From the NCBI GenBank assembly GCA_945871955.1, contig CAMBXR010000025.1:1-35459 (forward strand): a DNA stretch of 35,459 bases, given 5' to 3'. The notes beneath the pieces are model-generated. The model did not search any database. It was not told where the DNA came from and worked only from the letters and a program-made list of their open reading frames with translations. The translations under genes and the position numbers were made by a program. Numbering within the stretch: the stretch's first letter is position 1; each line of letters starts with the position of its first letter. The stretch is from an uncultured Clostridium sp. (GTDB lineage Bacteria > Bacillota > Clostridia > Peptostreptococcales > Peptostreptococcaceae). This document shows, piece after piece, positions 15,153 through 25,197 of the stretch.

Positions 15153-16614
15153 TTTTCTCTACCTCCTCATACTTTCTTTTTATCATTTCGTCAACTCTGT
15201 TTATATATTGTTCAACATTTTTGACGTTTTCTACCCTTTCAATCCTATCTTCATCAGGATATACAAATTTAGTTATAGAACCAGCTCCTAGTGCATAATT
15301 ACTTTGCTTTTCTTCCATAATCTGCATATTATAAATACACTCATAGCCTTCTTTAGCATAACCTATATTCTCGAGATTACCTAGCATATGTTTTTGTCTG
15401 TACATATAATAAGGATTTAATCCCATATCTTTTGCATATTCCTTAGCTAAACTAATCATTTTAACCATTTCCTCATATTGTGCAAGTTCATAGTCTTCTA
15501 GATTTTCTTTTAGCTTTGATGTTCTTTTTACTGCTAAGGTATGAACAGTTAGACTTTCTGGAGATAGCTCTTTTATTTTATCTAAAGTATTTCTAACCAT
15601 ATTTAAATCTTCGTCTACTAGTCCTAGTATTATATCCATATTAATATTATCAAATCCAACTTCTCTAGCTAGATGGAAAGTATCTACTATATCTTGTACA
15701 CTATGATTTCTTCCTATTTTTTGTAAAGTTTCATCATTCATAGTTTGCGGATTAATACTTATTCTATCAACATTATTTTTCTTTAAAACCTCTAGCATCT
15801 CTCTATTTATAGTATCTGGTCTTCCTGCTTCCACTGTAAACTCTTTAATTTGACTTAAGTCAAATCTCTCAAACAGACCTTTTATTAAAGTATCCATTTC
15901 ATCTGGAGTTAGGGTTGTAGGAGTTCCCCCTCCTATATATAAAGTTTCTATGGATTTATTTTGCTCTTCTAATAACTTAGCTACACCTTCGACTTCTTCA
16001 AGTAACTTAGCTACGTATGTAGGTTTTAATCCTCCAAATTGCTTTAAAGAGTTTGCAGGGAATGAACAATAATAACATCTTGTAGGGCAAAATGGAATAC
16101 TAACGTATAAAGATACTTTACTTTCATCTATTGGGTATATAAAACTTCTTTCTCTTTTTGCTATATCAAGAGCTAAATTAATTTTATCATCATTTATAAA
16201 ATAATCTCTAGTTAATTTTTCTATTATCTCTTCATCACTAAAATTATCATCAAGTAATGAATGTACTATTTTTACAGGTCTTATACCTGTAAGTATTCCC
16301 CATGGTGGAGTAATGTTAAACTTCTTTTCTAAAATTTTAAACATGCTCCTTTTTATAGTTTCCTTTATAACCTTTTTTTGTTCCCTTTCATTTAACCCCT
16401 CTAAACTTCTATGTTCTACATGTTCATTAATTTCATTATAATTCTCACAATAAACAGTTTTTGAAAAAACATTATTATTATGGAAAAATAGTGAATTTTC
16501 TACAACCATCATGCAATCTCTAGCGTCTATAATTCTAAATTCAGAAGTGAATAATTTAATTAATTCACTTACCTCATATTTAAAATCATGACCTTTTAAT
16601 ACTACACCTATCAT
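15142..16614 (-). CDS. hemZ: HemZ-type radical SAM protein, oxygen-independent coproporphyrinogen oxidase-like
   Basis: The 490-residue protein matches HemZ, a HemN-like radical SAM protein. The central radical SAM domain has the cluster motif CPTRCYYCSF (about residues 173-182) and the glycine-rich TLYIGGGTPTTL. The N-terminal 160 residues (HDFKYEVSELIKLF, PPWGILTGIRPVKIVH) are specific to the HemZ branch. HemN-type enzymes decarboxylate coproporphyrinogen III in heme synthesis. In an anaerobe lacking other heme genes nearby, its real substrate is uncertain, since several HemN homologues have other roles. AAGGAG precedes the ATG, and it overlaps hisS. Confidence 0.88.
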   Translation of the reverse strand: MIGVVLKGHDFKYEVSELIKLFTSEFRIIDARDCMMVVENSLFFHNNNVFSKTVYCENYNEINEHVEHRSLEGLNEREQKKVIKETIKRSMFKILEKKFNITPPWGILTGIRPVKIVHSLLDDNFSDEEIIEKLTRDYFINDDKINLALDIAKRERSFIYPIDESKVSLYVSIPFCPTRCYYCSFPANSLKQFGGLKPTYVAKLLEEVEGVAKLLEEQNKSIETLYIGGGTPTTLTPDEMDTLIKGLFERFDLSQIKEFTVEAGRPDTINREMLEVLKKNNVDRISINPQTMNDETLQKIGRNHSVQDIVDTFHLAREVGFDNINMDIILGLVDEDLNMVRNTLDKIKELSPESLTVHTLAVKRTSKLKENLEDYELAQYEEMVKMISLAKEYAKDMGLNPYYMYRQKHMLGNLENIGYAKEGYECIYNMQIMEEKQSNYALGAGSITKFVYPDEDRIERVENVKNVEQYINRVDEMIKRKYEEVEKNAK

Positions 16615-16652
16615 TTTTATAGCTCCTTCTGAAATCCTTGAAAAGTGTTAAT

Positions 16653-17270
16653 TTATCTCATAAAAGGATTTGTCATTTTTTCTGTTTTTAAAGTTGTATT
16701 TGGTCCATGACCTGGATATATTTTTATATCATCCTCTTGATTTTTTAATCTTCTTAAAGATTTTTCCATTTTTTTATAGTCACCACCATAAAAATCAGTT
16801 CTACCCATACTTCCAGCAAATAAAGTATCTCCTGTAAGCATGTGTTTACCAATTTTTATACACATGCTTCCTGGTGTATGACCAGGAGTATGAATAAACT
16901 TCAATTTTATGTCTCCAACTTTTAATGTATCATTATCTTTAACATATATATCTGCATCAAATTCTATCGTATTTGATGGAAGTGATGCACTTAGATTTTT
17001 TCTTTTATCTAATAAAATTTCTTTTTCTTCTTCGTGGGCTACTATCTTTGCATTTGTTGATTCTTTAATTTTTAATGTATTTGTTATATGATCACCATGT
17101 CCATGAGTTAAAACAATATACTCTATATTTAAGTTATTTTTTTTAACAACATTCATTATATCTACAAAATTTGCTCCTGGGTCTACAACAATACATTTTT
17201 TAGTATTTTCATCTCCAACTACATAAGTATTTTCACCCATATAGCTTTCAACTATTTTTTCTAATATCAT
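16653..17270 (-). CDS. MBL-fold metallo-hydrolase, glyoxalase II-like
   Basis: The 205-residue soluble hydrolase has the metallo-beta-lactamase metal motif THGHGDH (about residues 55-61), HTPGHTPGSM for the third His, LTGDTLFAGSMGRTD for the bridging Asp and PGHGPNT at the C-terminus. This pattern fits the small YcbL/glyoxalase II-like group, which hydrolyses thioesters such as S-lactoylglutathione in other bacteria. Clostridia often lack glutathione, so the true substrate is unknown. It sits 12 nt after dtd and 38 nt before hemZ, in the relA operon, a frequent Firmicute arrangement. Confidence 0.88.
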   Translation of the reverse strand: MILEKIVESYMGENTYVVGDENTKKCIVVDPGANFVDIMNVVKKNNLNIEYIVLTHGHGDHITNTLKIKESTNAKIVAHEEEKEILLDKRKNLSASLPSNTIEFDADIYVKDNDTLKVGDIKLKFIHTPGHTPGSMCIKIGKHMLTGDTLFAGSMGRTDFYGGDYKKMEKSLRRLKNQEDDIKIYPGHGPNTTLKTEKMTNPFMR

Positions 17271-17282
17271 AGATTTACCCCC

Positions 17283-17732
17283 TTAGAATTCTCTTTTAGA
17301 TTCTAATAATATAGTTACTGGACCATCATTTGTCAAATCTACCATCATATGAGCACCAAACTTTCCTGTTCCCACATTAATTCCTTGACTTTTTATTTTT
17401 TCTACAAATTCTTCATATAGAGGATTTGCCACTTCTGGTCTAGCTGCATCTGAAAAGCTAGGTCTTCTACCTTTTCTCGCATCTCCATAAAGCGTAAACT
17501 GAGAAACAGCTAATATTTCTCCTCCAACGTCTTTTAATGATAAATTCATTTTTTCATTTTCGTCTTCGAATATTCTTAAGTTCGTAACTTTATCTACCAT
17601 ATAATCTACATCTTTTGATGTATCATCATGAGTTACTCCAAGTAGTACCATTAATCCCTTTTCAATTTTCCCTATAATTTCTCCATCTACTGTTACTTTA
17701 GAAGACGATACTTTTTGTACAACTGCTCTCAT
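17283..17732 (-). CDS. dtd: D-aminoacyl-tRNA deacylase
   Basis: Dtd hydrolyses D-aminoacyl-tRNAs (and Gly-tRNA-Ala), a translation quality-control step. At 149 residues it has the standard length, starting [18 protein letters not shown]. The two signature motifs are [17 protein letters not shown] and the cross-subunit [11 protein letters not shown], which together hold the chiral-proofreading Gly-cisPro site; here the second reads GPVT. It lies 9 nt after relA, a pairing conserved across Firmicutes. Confidence 0.96.
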   Translation of the reverse strand: MRAVVQKVSSSKVTVDGEIIGKIEKGLMVLLGVTHDDTSKDVDYMVDKVTNLRIFEDENEKMNLSLKDVGGEILAVSQFTLYGDARKGRRPSFSDAARPEVANPLYEEFVEKIKSQGINVGTGKFGAHMMVDLTNDGPVTILLESKREF

Positions 17733-17741
17733 ATTTTCCTC

Positions 17742-19955
17742 CTAATTTCTTACCCTGAAAACATCATCTATTCCAGGTATAGCTTTTAATTTTTTCATTA
17801 AATTTTTTAGCTCAGAAATATCATTTACTTCAACTAATAAATTAATATGAGTTATTTGATCTTTTGATTTTCTTGCATTAACACCATTTATATTAAGCTT
17901 TTGCATTGCTATTGTATGTATAATATCATTTAACATACTTTTTCTATCTGTTCCAACTATCCTAATTTCTCCTTCAAATTTAGATTTTTTAGGGTTGTCC
18001 CAAGATACATCAACTAATCTTTTTTGGAAAACTTCATCATCCAATTTACAGTTTGGACAATCTGCTCTATGTATAGCAACTCCTCTACCCTTTGTTACAT
18101 ATCCTATAATTTCATCTCCAGGTAGCGGATTACAACATTTTGCAAATCTTACAAGTATATTATCTAGCCCTTTAACTATAACTCCAGAACTATTCTTCTT
18201 TCTTTTTTCTTTGTATTCTTTATCACTTATTTTGTATTCTGATAAATCCTGATTTTCTAGTTCCTTTTGTCTATTTTCTTTCTCTCTTTTCTTTTCCTCT
18301 TTAAGATAGAAATCTCTAACTTTTGGAACTACTTGGCTGGCTGTTATACCACCATACCCTATTGTAGCAATTAAATCTTCTAAACTTGGTTGATTAAATT
18401 TTTTTGCTACTTGTTCCATAAATTTTTCTATAGAAGAATCTTTAATAGGTAATCCATATTTTTTGAACTCTTTTTCTAATATTTCATAACCTCTTTCAAT
18501 ATTTTCTTCTCTTCTTTCTTTTTTAAAGAACTGTCTTATTCTATTCCTTGCATTTGGAGTTTTGACAATCTGTAGCCAATCTCTACTTGGCCCATTTGAA
18601 TTTGCTGATGTTATAACCTCAACAATTTCTCCATTTTGTAATTTATAATCAATAGGAACTAATCTTCCATTTATCTTAGCACCTACACATTTATTCCCAA
18701 CTTTTGAGTGAACTCTATACGCAAAATCTATCGGTGTAGATTCTGCTGGAAGCTCAATTATATCCCCCTTTGGAGTAAATACATAAACTTGGCTATTGAA
18801 TACATCTTCTTTTAGTGAGTCTAAGAATTCTTGAGGATCTTTTACATCTTTTTCCCACTCCATCATTTGTCTTAGCCATTTTAGTTTTTCTTCCATTTTT
18901 TCATCATTGTTCATTGTTCCTTCTTTGTATTTCCAGTGAGCTGCTATCCCATATTCTGCAATATTATGCATTTCATAGGTTCTTATTTGAATCTCCACTG
19001 GCTCACCTTCAGGACCAATTACAGTAGTATGAAGTGATTGATACATATTAGCCTTTGGCATAGCTATATAATCTTTAAATCTTCCTGGCATAGGCACCCA
19101 TAAAGTATGTACCATACCAAGAACTGCATAACAATCTTTTATAGTATCTACAAGCACTCTAACAGCTGTTAAATCAAATATTTCTTCAAATGTCTTATTT
19201 TTATTTTGCATTTTTCTATAAATACTATAAAAATGTTTTGGTCTTCCATAAACTTCACATGGTATATTCACTTCATTAAACTTCTCTTGTAATAAGTTTA
19301 CTATTTTATTTATATACTCTTCCCTTTGGCTTCTTTTCATAGAAACTTTATCTACTAAATCATAATATCCATCTGGATCTATGTATCTTAAAGCTAAATC
19401 TTCTAATTCCCATTTTATTTTAGATATACCTAATCTATTGGCAATCCCACCATAAATTTCTAAAGTTTCCTGTGCCTTATATTTTGCTTTTTCTTCCGGC
19501 ATATATTTTAGAGTTCTCATATTATGTAGCCTATCTGCTAATTTTATAAGAATAACTCTAATATCTTTTGCCATTGCTAAAAACATTTTTCTTAAGTTTT
19601 CAGCTTGTGTTTCCTCTTTTGATTTATATTTAATTTGACCCAGTTTAGTTACACCATCAACTAAATCTGCAATTTCTTTGTTGAACATTTCTTTTATATC
19701 ATCATAAGTATAGTCCGTATCTTCAATTACATCATGTAAAAGACCTGCTGATATAGTTTCTATATCAAGCTGCATATCTACAAGAATATTTGCAACAGCT
19801 ATTGGATGAATTATATACGGTTCTCCTGACTTTCTAAGAACACCTTCATGAGCAGATTTTGCTAAATAGTAAGCTTTTTCTACAAAAGTAGTGTCTGTAT
19901 TAGGAGCATATATTTTTATTTTATCTAGTATCTCCTGTAATTCCTTATCATGCAT
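17742..19955 (-). CDS. relA: Bifunctional (p)ppGpp synthetase/hydrolase Rel
   Basis: Rel makes and degrades the alarmone (p)ppGpp in the stringent response. In the 737-residue protein, the N-terminal HD hydrolase domain has an intact HDVIED (residues 74-79), so hydrolysis is expected. The synthetase domain follows, with GRPKHFYSIYRKMQ, VRVLVDTIKDCYAVLG and EIQIRT. C-terminal TGS (VFTPKGDIIELPAESTPIDFA), a conserved cysteine region (RFAKCCNPLPGDEIIGY) and ACT domain complete the long-form architecture. AGGTGG precedes the ATG. A terminator-like hairpin separates it from apt, so the operon relA-dtd-MBL-hemZ-hisS probably starts here. Confidence 0.97.
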   Translation of the reverse strand: MHDKELQEILDKIKIYAPNTDTTFVEKAYYLAKSAHEGVLRKSGEPYIIHPIAVANILVDMQLDIETISAGLLHDVIEDTDYTYDDIKEMFNKEIADLVDGVTKLGQIKYKSKEETQAENLRKMFLAMAKDIRVILIKLADRLHNMRTLKYMPEEKAKYKAQETLEIYGGIANRLGISKIKWELEDLALRYIDPDGYYDLVDKVSMKRSQREEYINKIVNLLQEKFNEVNIPCEVYGRPKHFYSIYRKMQNKNKTFEEIFDLTAVRVLVDTIKDCYAVLGMVHTLWVPMPGRFKDYIAMPKANMYQSLHTTVIGPEGEPVEIQIRTYEMHNIAEYGIAAHWKYKEGTMNNDEKMEEKLKWLRQMMEWEKDVKDPQEFLDSLKEDVFNSQVYVFTPKGDIIELPAESTPIDFAYRVHSKVGNKCVGAKINGRLVPIDYKLQNGEIVEVITSANSNGPSRDWLQIVKTPNARNRIRQFFKKERREENIERGYEILEKEFKKYGLPIKDSSIEKFMEQVAKKFNQPSLEDLIATIGYGGITASQVVPKVRDFYLKEEKKREKENRQKELENQDLSEYKISDKEYKEKRKKNSSGVIVKGLDNILVRFAKCCNPLPGDEIIGYVTKGRGVAIHRADCPNCKLDDEVFQKRLVDVSWDNPKKSKFEGEIRIVGTDRKSMLNDIIHTIAMQKLNINGVNARKSKDQITHINLLVEVNDISELKNLMKKLKAIPGIDDVFRVRN

Positions 19956-19998
19956 ATAACCACCTATTCTCTAAAGTATAAATTTTATTATATATGAA

Positions 19999-20022
19999 AA
20001 TAGTTGGTAAAAACCAACTATT
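19999..20022 (-). terminator. Hairpin between apt and relA
   Basis: AATAGTTGGT (19999-20008) and ACCAACTATT (20013-20022) form a perfect 10-bp stem with a 4-nt A/T loop. The downstream T content on the minus strand is modest, so termination after apt may be partial. Confidence 0.6.
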
Positions 20023-20030
20023 GTAATTGT

Positions 20031-20543
20031 CTAGTATTTTATAAGAGAATTAACATTATATTTTGCTAATTTTGCTCTTCCATCTAAGTCTTCTAATTCT
20101 ATTAAAAATTGCATTGATACTACTTCTCCGCCTAACTTTTCTATTAATTTAGCAGCGGCTTCCATAGTTCCTCCTGTAGCTAATAAGTCATCTACTATAG
20201 CAACTCTTTGACCTGGTTTAATAGCATCTTTATGTATTTCTAATCTATTAGAACCATATTCTAAATCATATTCAAAACTTTCAACTTCCCATGGTAATTT
20301 TCCAGGTTTTCTAACTGGTACAAAACCTACTCCCATTCCATAAGCAACTGGTGTTCCCATTAAGAACCCTCTTGCTTCGGGACCTACTATTAAATCTACA
20401 TTTTTATCTTTTAAATCTGCTATTATTTCATCAATTGCAAATTTAAGCGCTTTACCATCTTGTAATAATGTTGTTATGTCTTTGAAACTTATTCCTTCTT
20501 TTGGAAAATCTTCAATTACCCTTACTGTTTGTTTTAAATCCAT
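20031..20543 (-). CDS. apt: Adenine phosphoribosyltransferase
   Basis: Apt salvages adenine to AMP with PRPP. At 170 residues it has normal length, and the PRPP-binding motif [13 protein letters not shown] (about residues 114-126) is complete. [11 protein letters not shown] and [11 protein letters not shown] are the conserved adenine-side and flexible-loop segments. It follows recJ by 12 nt, the standard recJ-apt-relA order of Firmicutes. A good ribosome binding site (AGGAG) lies in the gap. Confidence 0.97.
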   Translation of the reverse strand: MDLKQTVRVIEDFPKEGISFKDITTLLQDGKALKFAIDEIIADLKDKNVDLIVGPEARGFLMGTPVAYGMGVGFVPVRKPGKLPWEVESFEYDLEYGSNRLEIHKDAIKPGQRVAIVDDLLATGGTMEAAAKLIEKLGGEVVSMQFLIELEDLDGRAKLAKYNVNSLIKY

Positions 20544-20555
20544 TTAAAACTCCTC

Positions 20556-23015
20556 CTAATAGCTTTTTACATATCCTTGTCTTAACTCTTTTAAATTATT
20601 AAGTATTAAACTTTCATCTAAATTAAGTTTTTTATCAGGCTTTTGTAATAGATATATAGCTACAATGTTCCCTTCATAATTTATTTCAAAATTTAATAAG
20701 TTTAACTCTTTAAAAACTTTAAGTATAATAAATGTTTTTAAAGGTAAAATTTTAAATACTCTTTTTACTTCATTTAATTTCAGATTTAATTCTTTTCTTA
20801 CAAGCATTTGCTTATAAATATTGATAAATTCTTCTCTATTTGGAACTATATTATCCACTATATTTTTCAAATAAACTTTATCTTCATCACCATAGTACTT
20901 AATAATATTATCACTATTTAAAATGTTCTTATTCAGATACGAATATTCTTCTTTATTGTATAAATAATCATAAAGAATAATACTATTATATCTTTTTAAG
21001 TCTATTTTATCAATATTAGGTGAAAATATAAGTTGTACTTTCTTATTTTTTTCATGAATATAGTTAAAATTTATTCCATATTCAAATTCTGTTAATGATA
21101 TATCTGATAAAGCTCTATAAAATCCATTTAATGTATTTGATATAACTAATGTATCTTCTTTTATATAATCAAATATATTTATATTTTTATCTCCATCTGT
21201 ATTTATTAATAAATCTTCTTCATTTATATTAACTGTGTATAAATTATCCTTATCCATCGGACTTATTTTTTCAAATAGCTTAATAGATAAATTATTTGTA
21301 ACAGCTGATTTAGGGTGTGATAATCTAATATCCTTTAATAAAAATTGTACTTTTCTTTCATTATTAAAATTGTTTTCATCCACTTGGAATAGTATATCAA
21401 TCTTATCTCCCACTTGGAAGTCATCAGCTAAATATGCCATATTAAATCCTACACACTCATAAGATTTTTTATTTTCAACTATAATTTTTAGGTGCTGTTT
21501 ATTTTTACCCATCTTATAAACATTTGTAAGTAATAAGTCTCTCATAATAAATCTTGGTGATGGATTATTAAGTCCAAAAGGCTCTAACTTATGTAACTCA
21601 TCTACTAAATCCAATGTAGCACTTTCTTCACCTAGCTCATACTCTACCTTTATATTTTCAACTAAATCTTCTTTAGTCAAGTTATAATCTGCTATTTCAT
21701 TGATTCTTCTTCTTAATTCATCAATATATTCTTTATTAAGTGATAAACCAGCTGCTTGTTCGTGTCCACCAAATTTATTCATTAAGTCTTTACAGCTAAC
21801 TAAAGCATCAAATATGCTAAATCCCTTTATTGACCTAGCAGACCCTGTTGCCTCATTCTCTTCTATAGTAAGTAAAACTGTAGGCTTATAGTATTTTTCT
21901 GTTAATTTAGATGAAACAATGCCTATGACTCCGTGTTGCCATCCTTCATTTGCAATAACTAAAACTTTATCATCTTTGTACCTTTCGTCATTTGCAATAA
22001 TATCTTCTGCCTCTTTATACATCTTACTTTCTATAATTTGTCTCTCAATATTCTTAGCCTCTAAAATATTGGCTATTTCCTTTGCTTCATCCTCAGAATC
22101 TGTAGTAAATAATTGTACCCCTAAGTACGAATACCCTAGTCTACCTGAAGCATTTATTCTAGGTCCCACAGAGTATCCTATATGAGATGAACCTATTTTA
22201 TTAGTTTCAATGCCACAAACTTTAATTAACTCTCTTAATCCTAGATTTTTTCCTTCTTTCATAAGTTTTAAACCATTTTTTACAATTATTCTATTTTCAT
22301 CAATAAGAGGTACTATATCGCAAATTGTTGCCAGTGTTACTATTTCCAAATAATCAAACATAGATGTTTTAAATTCTTCTTCATCAGTTAAAGCTTGTAT
22401 CATTTTAAATGCCACACCGCATCCACACAACATATCAAAAGGATAATTACACTCTTCTTGTTTTGGATTTACTATGGCAAATGCATTAGGTATTTCGCTT
22501 TGGCACTCATGATGGTCTGTTATTATAACATCTATTCCAAGTTCATTGGCTAAATCCACTTCTTTAACTGAAGTTATACCACAGTCTACTGTTATAATAA
22601 GGTCACATCCATCATCATGTATTTTTTTTATAGCTTCTTCATTTATACCGTACCCTTCTTCTAATCTATTTGGTATGTAGTATTTAACTTGGAATCCTAT
22701 GGACTTAAAATATAAATATAAAATGGATGTTGATGATACTCCATCCACGTCGTAGTCTCCATATATATAAATCCTTTCTTTATTATCTATAGCTTTTTTT
22801 ATTCTGTCCGTAGCTTTTTTCATATCTTTCATTAAAAACGGATCTCTTAAGTACTCCAATGAAGGATTCATAAATATTTCAGCATCTTTTTCATTATCAA
22901 TGCCCCTATTATTTAATATTTGGCTAATTTCCGGGGAAATATTTATTTTTTTACTTAAATCTGTAATTTGGACTTTTCCCTTATGCTTTAATGTCCATTT
23001 TTTATTATATATCAA
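20556..23015 (-). CDS. recJ: Single-stranded-DNA-specific 5'-3' exonuclease RecJ
   Basis: RecJ degrades single-stranded DNA 5' to 3' in recombination and repair. The DHH phosphoesterase core has YGDYDVDGVSS (about residues 82-92), IITVDCGI and IITDHHE. The DHHA1 motif region includes FGGHEQAAGLSL. The protein is 819 residues; the long C-terminal part after about residue 570 is the extra domain found in Firmicute RecJ and is poorly conserved. The start is TTG, chosen because GAGGTGAGAACTT precedes it. It leads the recJ-apt unit. AT-rich DNA lies upstream up to the carbonic-anhydrase terminator. Confidence 0.95.
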   Translation of the reverse strand: MIYNKKWTLKHKGKVQITDLSKKINISPEISQILNNRGIDNEKDAEIFMNPSLEYLRDPFLMKDMKKATDRIKKAIDNKERIYIYGDYDVDGVSSTSILYLYFKSIGFQVKYYIPNRLEEGYGINEEAIKKIHDDGCDLIITVDCGITSVKEVDLANELGIDVIITDHHECQSEIPNAFAIVNPKQEECNYPFDMLCGCGVAFKMIQALTDEEEFKTSMFDYLEIVTLATICDIVPLIDENRIIVKNGLKLMKEGKNLGLRELIKVCGIETNKIGSSHIGYSVGPRINASGRLGYSYLGVQLFTTDSEDEAKEIANILEAKNIERQIIESKMYKEAEDIIANDERYKDDKVLVIANEGWQHGVIGIVSSKLTEKYYKPTVLLTIEENEATGSARSIKGFSIFDALVSCKDLMNKFGGHEQAAGLSLNKEYIDELRRRINEIADYNLTKEDLVENIKVEYELGEESATLDLVDELHKLEPFGLNNPSPRFIMRDLLLTNVYKMGKNKQHLKIIVENKKSYECVGFNMAYLADDFQVGDKIDILFQVDENNFNNERKVQFLLKDIRLSHPKSAVTNNLSIKLFEKISPMDKDNLYTVNINEEDLLINTDGDKNINIFDYIKEDTLVISNTLNGFYRALSDISLTEFEYGINFNYIHEKNKKVQLIFSPNIDKIDLKRYNSIILYDYLYNKEEYSYLNKNILNSDNIIKYYGDEDKVYLKNIVDNIVPNREEFINIYKQMLVRKELNLKLNEVKRVFKILPLKTFIILKVFKELNLLNFEINYEGNIVAIYLLQKPDKKLNLDESLILNNLKELRQGYVKSY

Positions 23016-23140
23016 AAGTTCTCACCTCATGTTCTCTTTATACCCACATCTAAATATTATAATATTATTAACCTATATGCTATAATTTAGTACTAAAAAT
23101 TCCCTTAGCACCTTACTTCTTTAAGTAGTTATAAATTAAA

Positions 23141-23165
23141 AAAGAGCAACCTTAAATTGCTCTTT
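23141..23165 (-). terminator. Terminator after the gamma-carbonic anhydrase gene
   Basis: AAAGAGCAA (23141-23149) pairs with TTGCTCTTT (23157-23165) around a 7-nt loop, with a T-run on the minus strand. It ends the scfA-scfB-carbonic anhydrase transcript. Confidence 0.8.
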
Positions 23166-23181
23166 CTTAATTTATATAATT

Positions 23182-23679
23182 TTACTTATGTTTTTTACTA
23201 ATTTCTATATAATGCTTAGCAGATTTTTTTAAACTTTCTTTTTCTTCATCTGTAAGCTCTCTAACAACTTTAGCTGGTGATCCTAATAATAAAACTCCTG
23301 ATGGAAACTCTTTACTAGTTACTAAACTTCCAGCACCTACCATAGTAAATTCTCCAAGTTTTGCGTTATCAAGAACTATAGATCCCATACCTATTAAGCT
23401 ATAATCTCCTATTTCACATCCATGGATTATAGAAGCATGCCCAATAGTTACATTCTTACCTATAATAGTAGGATTTTTTTCACCACAGTGTACTATAGTT
23501 CCATCCTGTACATTAGAATTTTCTCCCACAACTATCTTGTTTGAATCACCTCTAAGAACTGCATTGTACCATATATTTGCATTCTTTTCAATTGTTACAC
23601 TACCTATTATATCTGCACTTTCTGCAACAAAAGCAGTATCATCAATACTAGGTTTTATACCTTCAAACTCTTTTATCAT
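23182..23679 (-). CDS. Gamma-carbonic anhydrase family protein
   Basis: The 165-residue left-handed beta-helix protein is built from hexapeptide repeats (for example IIGKNVTIGHASIIHG). Three metal-ligand histidines are visible: VHCGEKNP, IGHASI and IIHGCE. Members of this family are trimers with metal between subunits; some hydrate CO2, while others have only acyltransferase-like scaffolds with no proven activity. The gene lies 2 nt after scfB, and its GAAGGTGAATAG site overlaps the scfB end, so it is co-translated with the SCIFF maturase. No functional link between the two is known to me. Confidence 0.9.
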   Translation of the reverse strand: MIKEFEGIKPSIDDTAFVAESADIIGSVTIEKNANIWYNAVLRGDSNKIVVGENSNVQDGTIVHCGEKNPTIIGKNVTIGHASIIHGCEIGDYSLIGMGSIVLDNAKLGEFTMVGAGSLVTSKEFPSGVLLLGSPAKVVRELTDEEKESLKKSAKHYIEISKKHK

Positions 23680-23681
23680 TT

Positions 23682-25055
23682 CTATTCACCTTCTAACATT
23701 AGTTTCGCTTGAATCATGATAGAACATTCAGTTCTTTTCTTTTGCATTTCACAACCTAATTCATATGGCTTTTTAATATCATTATTGAAATTGATTGCAT
23801 TTGCATGACATCCACCTGAGCAGTAGAATTTATTCCAACAAGTTTTGCAATCTTCTTTAGAGTAAACATGAGCATCTCTAAACATATCACTTATTTCTTG
23901 TGGTATAACTATCTCTTCATCCATTATATTAGCTAATTTAAAGTCATCATTTCCAACAAATTGGTGACATGGGTATATGTCTCCATTAGGAGTTACTGCT
24001 AGGTATTCATTACCTGCTCCACATCCAGTTATTCTTTTTATTACACATGGCCCTTGGTTTAAATCAACAACAAAGTGGAAGAATGTAAAATCTTCTCCGT
24101 CTAACTTTCTTTTTGCATATTGTTTTGCTAATTTTTCATATTCAGCAAATACTTTTTCCATATCTTCTTCTCTTAATGCATATGGATTACTTTCATCTCC
24201 AACAACTGGTTCTACTGAAGTTAATGAGAATCCTTCATCTGCAAAGTGAAGTACATCTTCACTAAAATCTAAGTTATCTCTAGTGAATGTCCCTCTAATA
24301 TAATAGTATTTGTCTTTTGGTCTGTTTTCTACTAGTTTTTTGAATTTAGGCATTATAACATCATAACTTCCCTTATCATTAACTGTAGGTCTCATGTTAT
24401 CATTTACTTCTTTTCTACCATCTAAACTCAATACAACATTATGCATATGTTCATTTATATAATCTATTTTATCATCATCTAATAAAACGCCATTTGTAGT
24501 TATAGTAAATCTTATATTTTTATTATGTTGTTTTTCAACTTTTCTACCATAAGCTACAAGCTCTTTAACTACATCAAAGTTCATTAGTGGTTCTCCACCG
24601 AAGAAATCTATTTCTAAGTTTCTTCTGTTTCCTGAGTTGGCTATTAAGTAGTCTATAGCTTTTTTACCAACTTCAAAGCTCATCATTTCTTTCTCTCCAC
24701 CAAAATCACCTTGTGAAGCAAAGCAGTATTTACATTTTAAGTTACAATCATGTGAAACGTGTAAACATAATGCCTTAACTACTTTTTTTCTATTAATGAA
24801 ACTTGGATGATCTTGATATGTATCTTCTGTAAATAAAAGACCTTCTTCCTTTAATGATTTTATCTCTTCGTAAGCTTCTTCTATTTGCTCTTTAGTGTAA
24901 TCTTTATTTAAAGATTCTACGATTTCTTCCATAGATTTTTCTTCAAATAAATCTACAAGGTCATATGCCACATCATCTAAAATATGAACGCCTCCTCCGT
25001 TCACATCTAAAACAATATTATATCCATCCATGGAAAATTTATGTATCATACTCAT
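23682..25055 (-). CDS. scfB: SCIFF radical SAM maturase (thioether-forming, SPASM domain)
   Basis: This enzyme installs Cys-to-residue thioether bonds in the six-cysteine SCIFF precursor, a ranthipeptide RiPP. The 457-residue protein has an N-terminal precursor-binding-like region (residues 1-95, IVLDVNGGGVHILDD), the radical SAM motif CNLKCKYCFA (about residues 104-113), FFGGEPLMN, and a C-terminal SPASM domain with its cysteines in GCGAG, YPCHQF, CKTCWNKFYCSGGC and YELGCE, enough for auxiliary clusters. AGGAGGACATATT precedes the ATG. The precursor gene lies directly upstream, separated by a hairpin. Confidence 0.95.
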   Translation of the reverse strand: MSMIHKFSMDGYNIVLDVNGGGVHILDDVAYDLVDLFEEKSMEEIVESLNKDYTKEQIEEAYEEIKSLKEEGLLFTEDTYQDHPSFINRKKVVKALCLHVSHDCNLKCKYCFASQGDFGGEKEMMSFEVGKKAIDYLIANSGNRRNLEIDFFGGEPLMNFDVVKELVAYGRKVEKQHNKNIRFTITTNGVLLDDDKIDYINEHMHNVVLSLDGRKEVNDNMRPTVNDKGSYDVIMPKFKKLVENRPKDKYYYIRGTFTRDNLDFSEDVLHFADEGFSLTSVEPVVGDESNPYALREEDMEKVFAEYEKLAKQYAKRKLDGEDFTFFHFVVDLNQGPCVIKRITGCGAGNEYLAVTPNGDIYPCHQFVGNDDFKLANIMDEEIVIPQEISDMFRDAHVYSKEDCKTCWNKFYCSGGCHANAINFNNDIKKPYELGCEMQKKRTECSIMIQAKLMLEGE

Positions 25056-25146
25056 AATATGTCCTCCTAATTTATAATACTTTTATTATATACCTAGAAA
25101 AATTTTGTGTAAATTTTTTCTATAAATTGATTTATATACAAAACAA

Positions 25147-25178
25147 GGTGAGGGTATTATTTTATTAATACCCTCACC
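25147..25178 (-). terminator. Attenuator hairpin between scfA and scfB
   Basis: GGTGAGGGTATTA (25147-25159) and TAATACCCTCACC (25166-25178) form a perfect 13-bp stem with a 6-nt loop. TTGTTTTGT follows on the minus strand. It fits a partial terminator that gives more precursor than maturase. Confidence 0.75.
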
Positions 25179-25197
25179 ATTTCCGGTAATACCCAAA

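Noticed and set aside
15100-20030. T-box leader for hisS or aspS
   Set aside because: Both are downstream genes in an operon with only short gaps; no T-box sequence or specifier stem was found before them.
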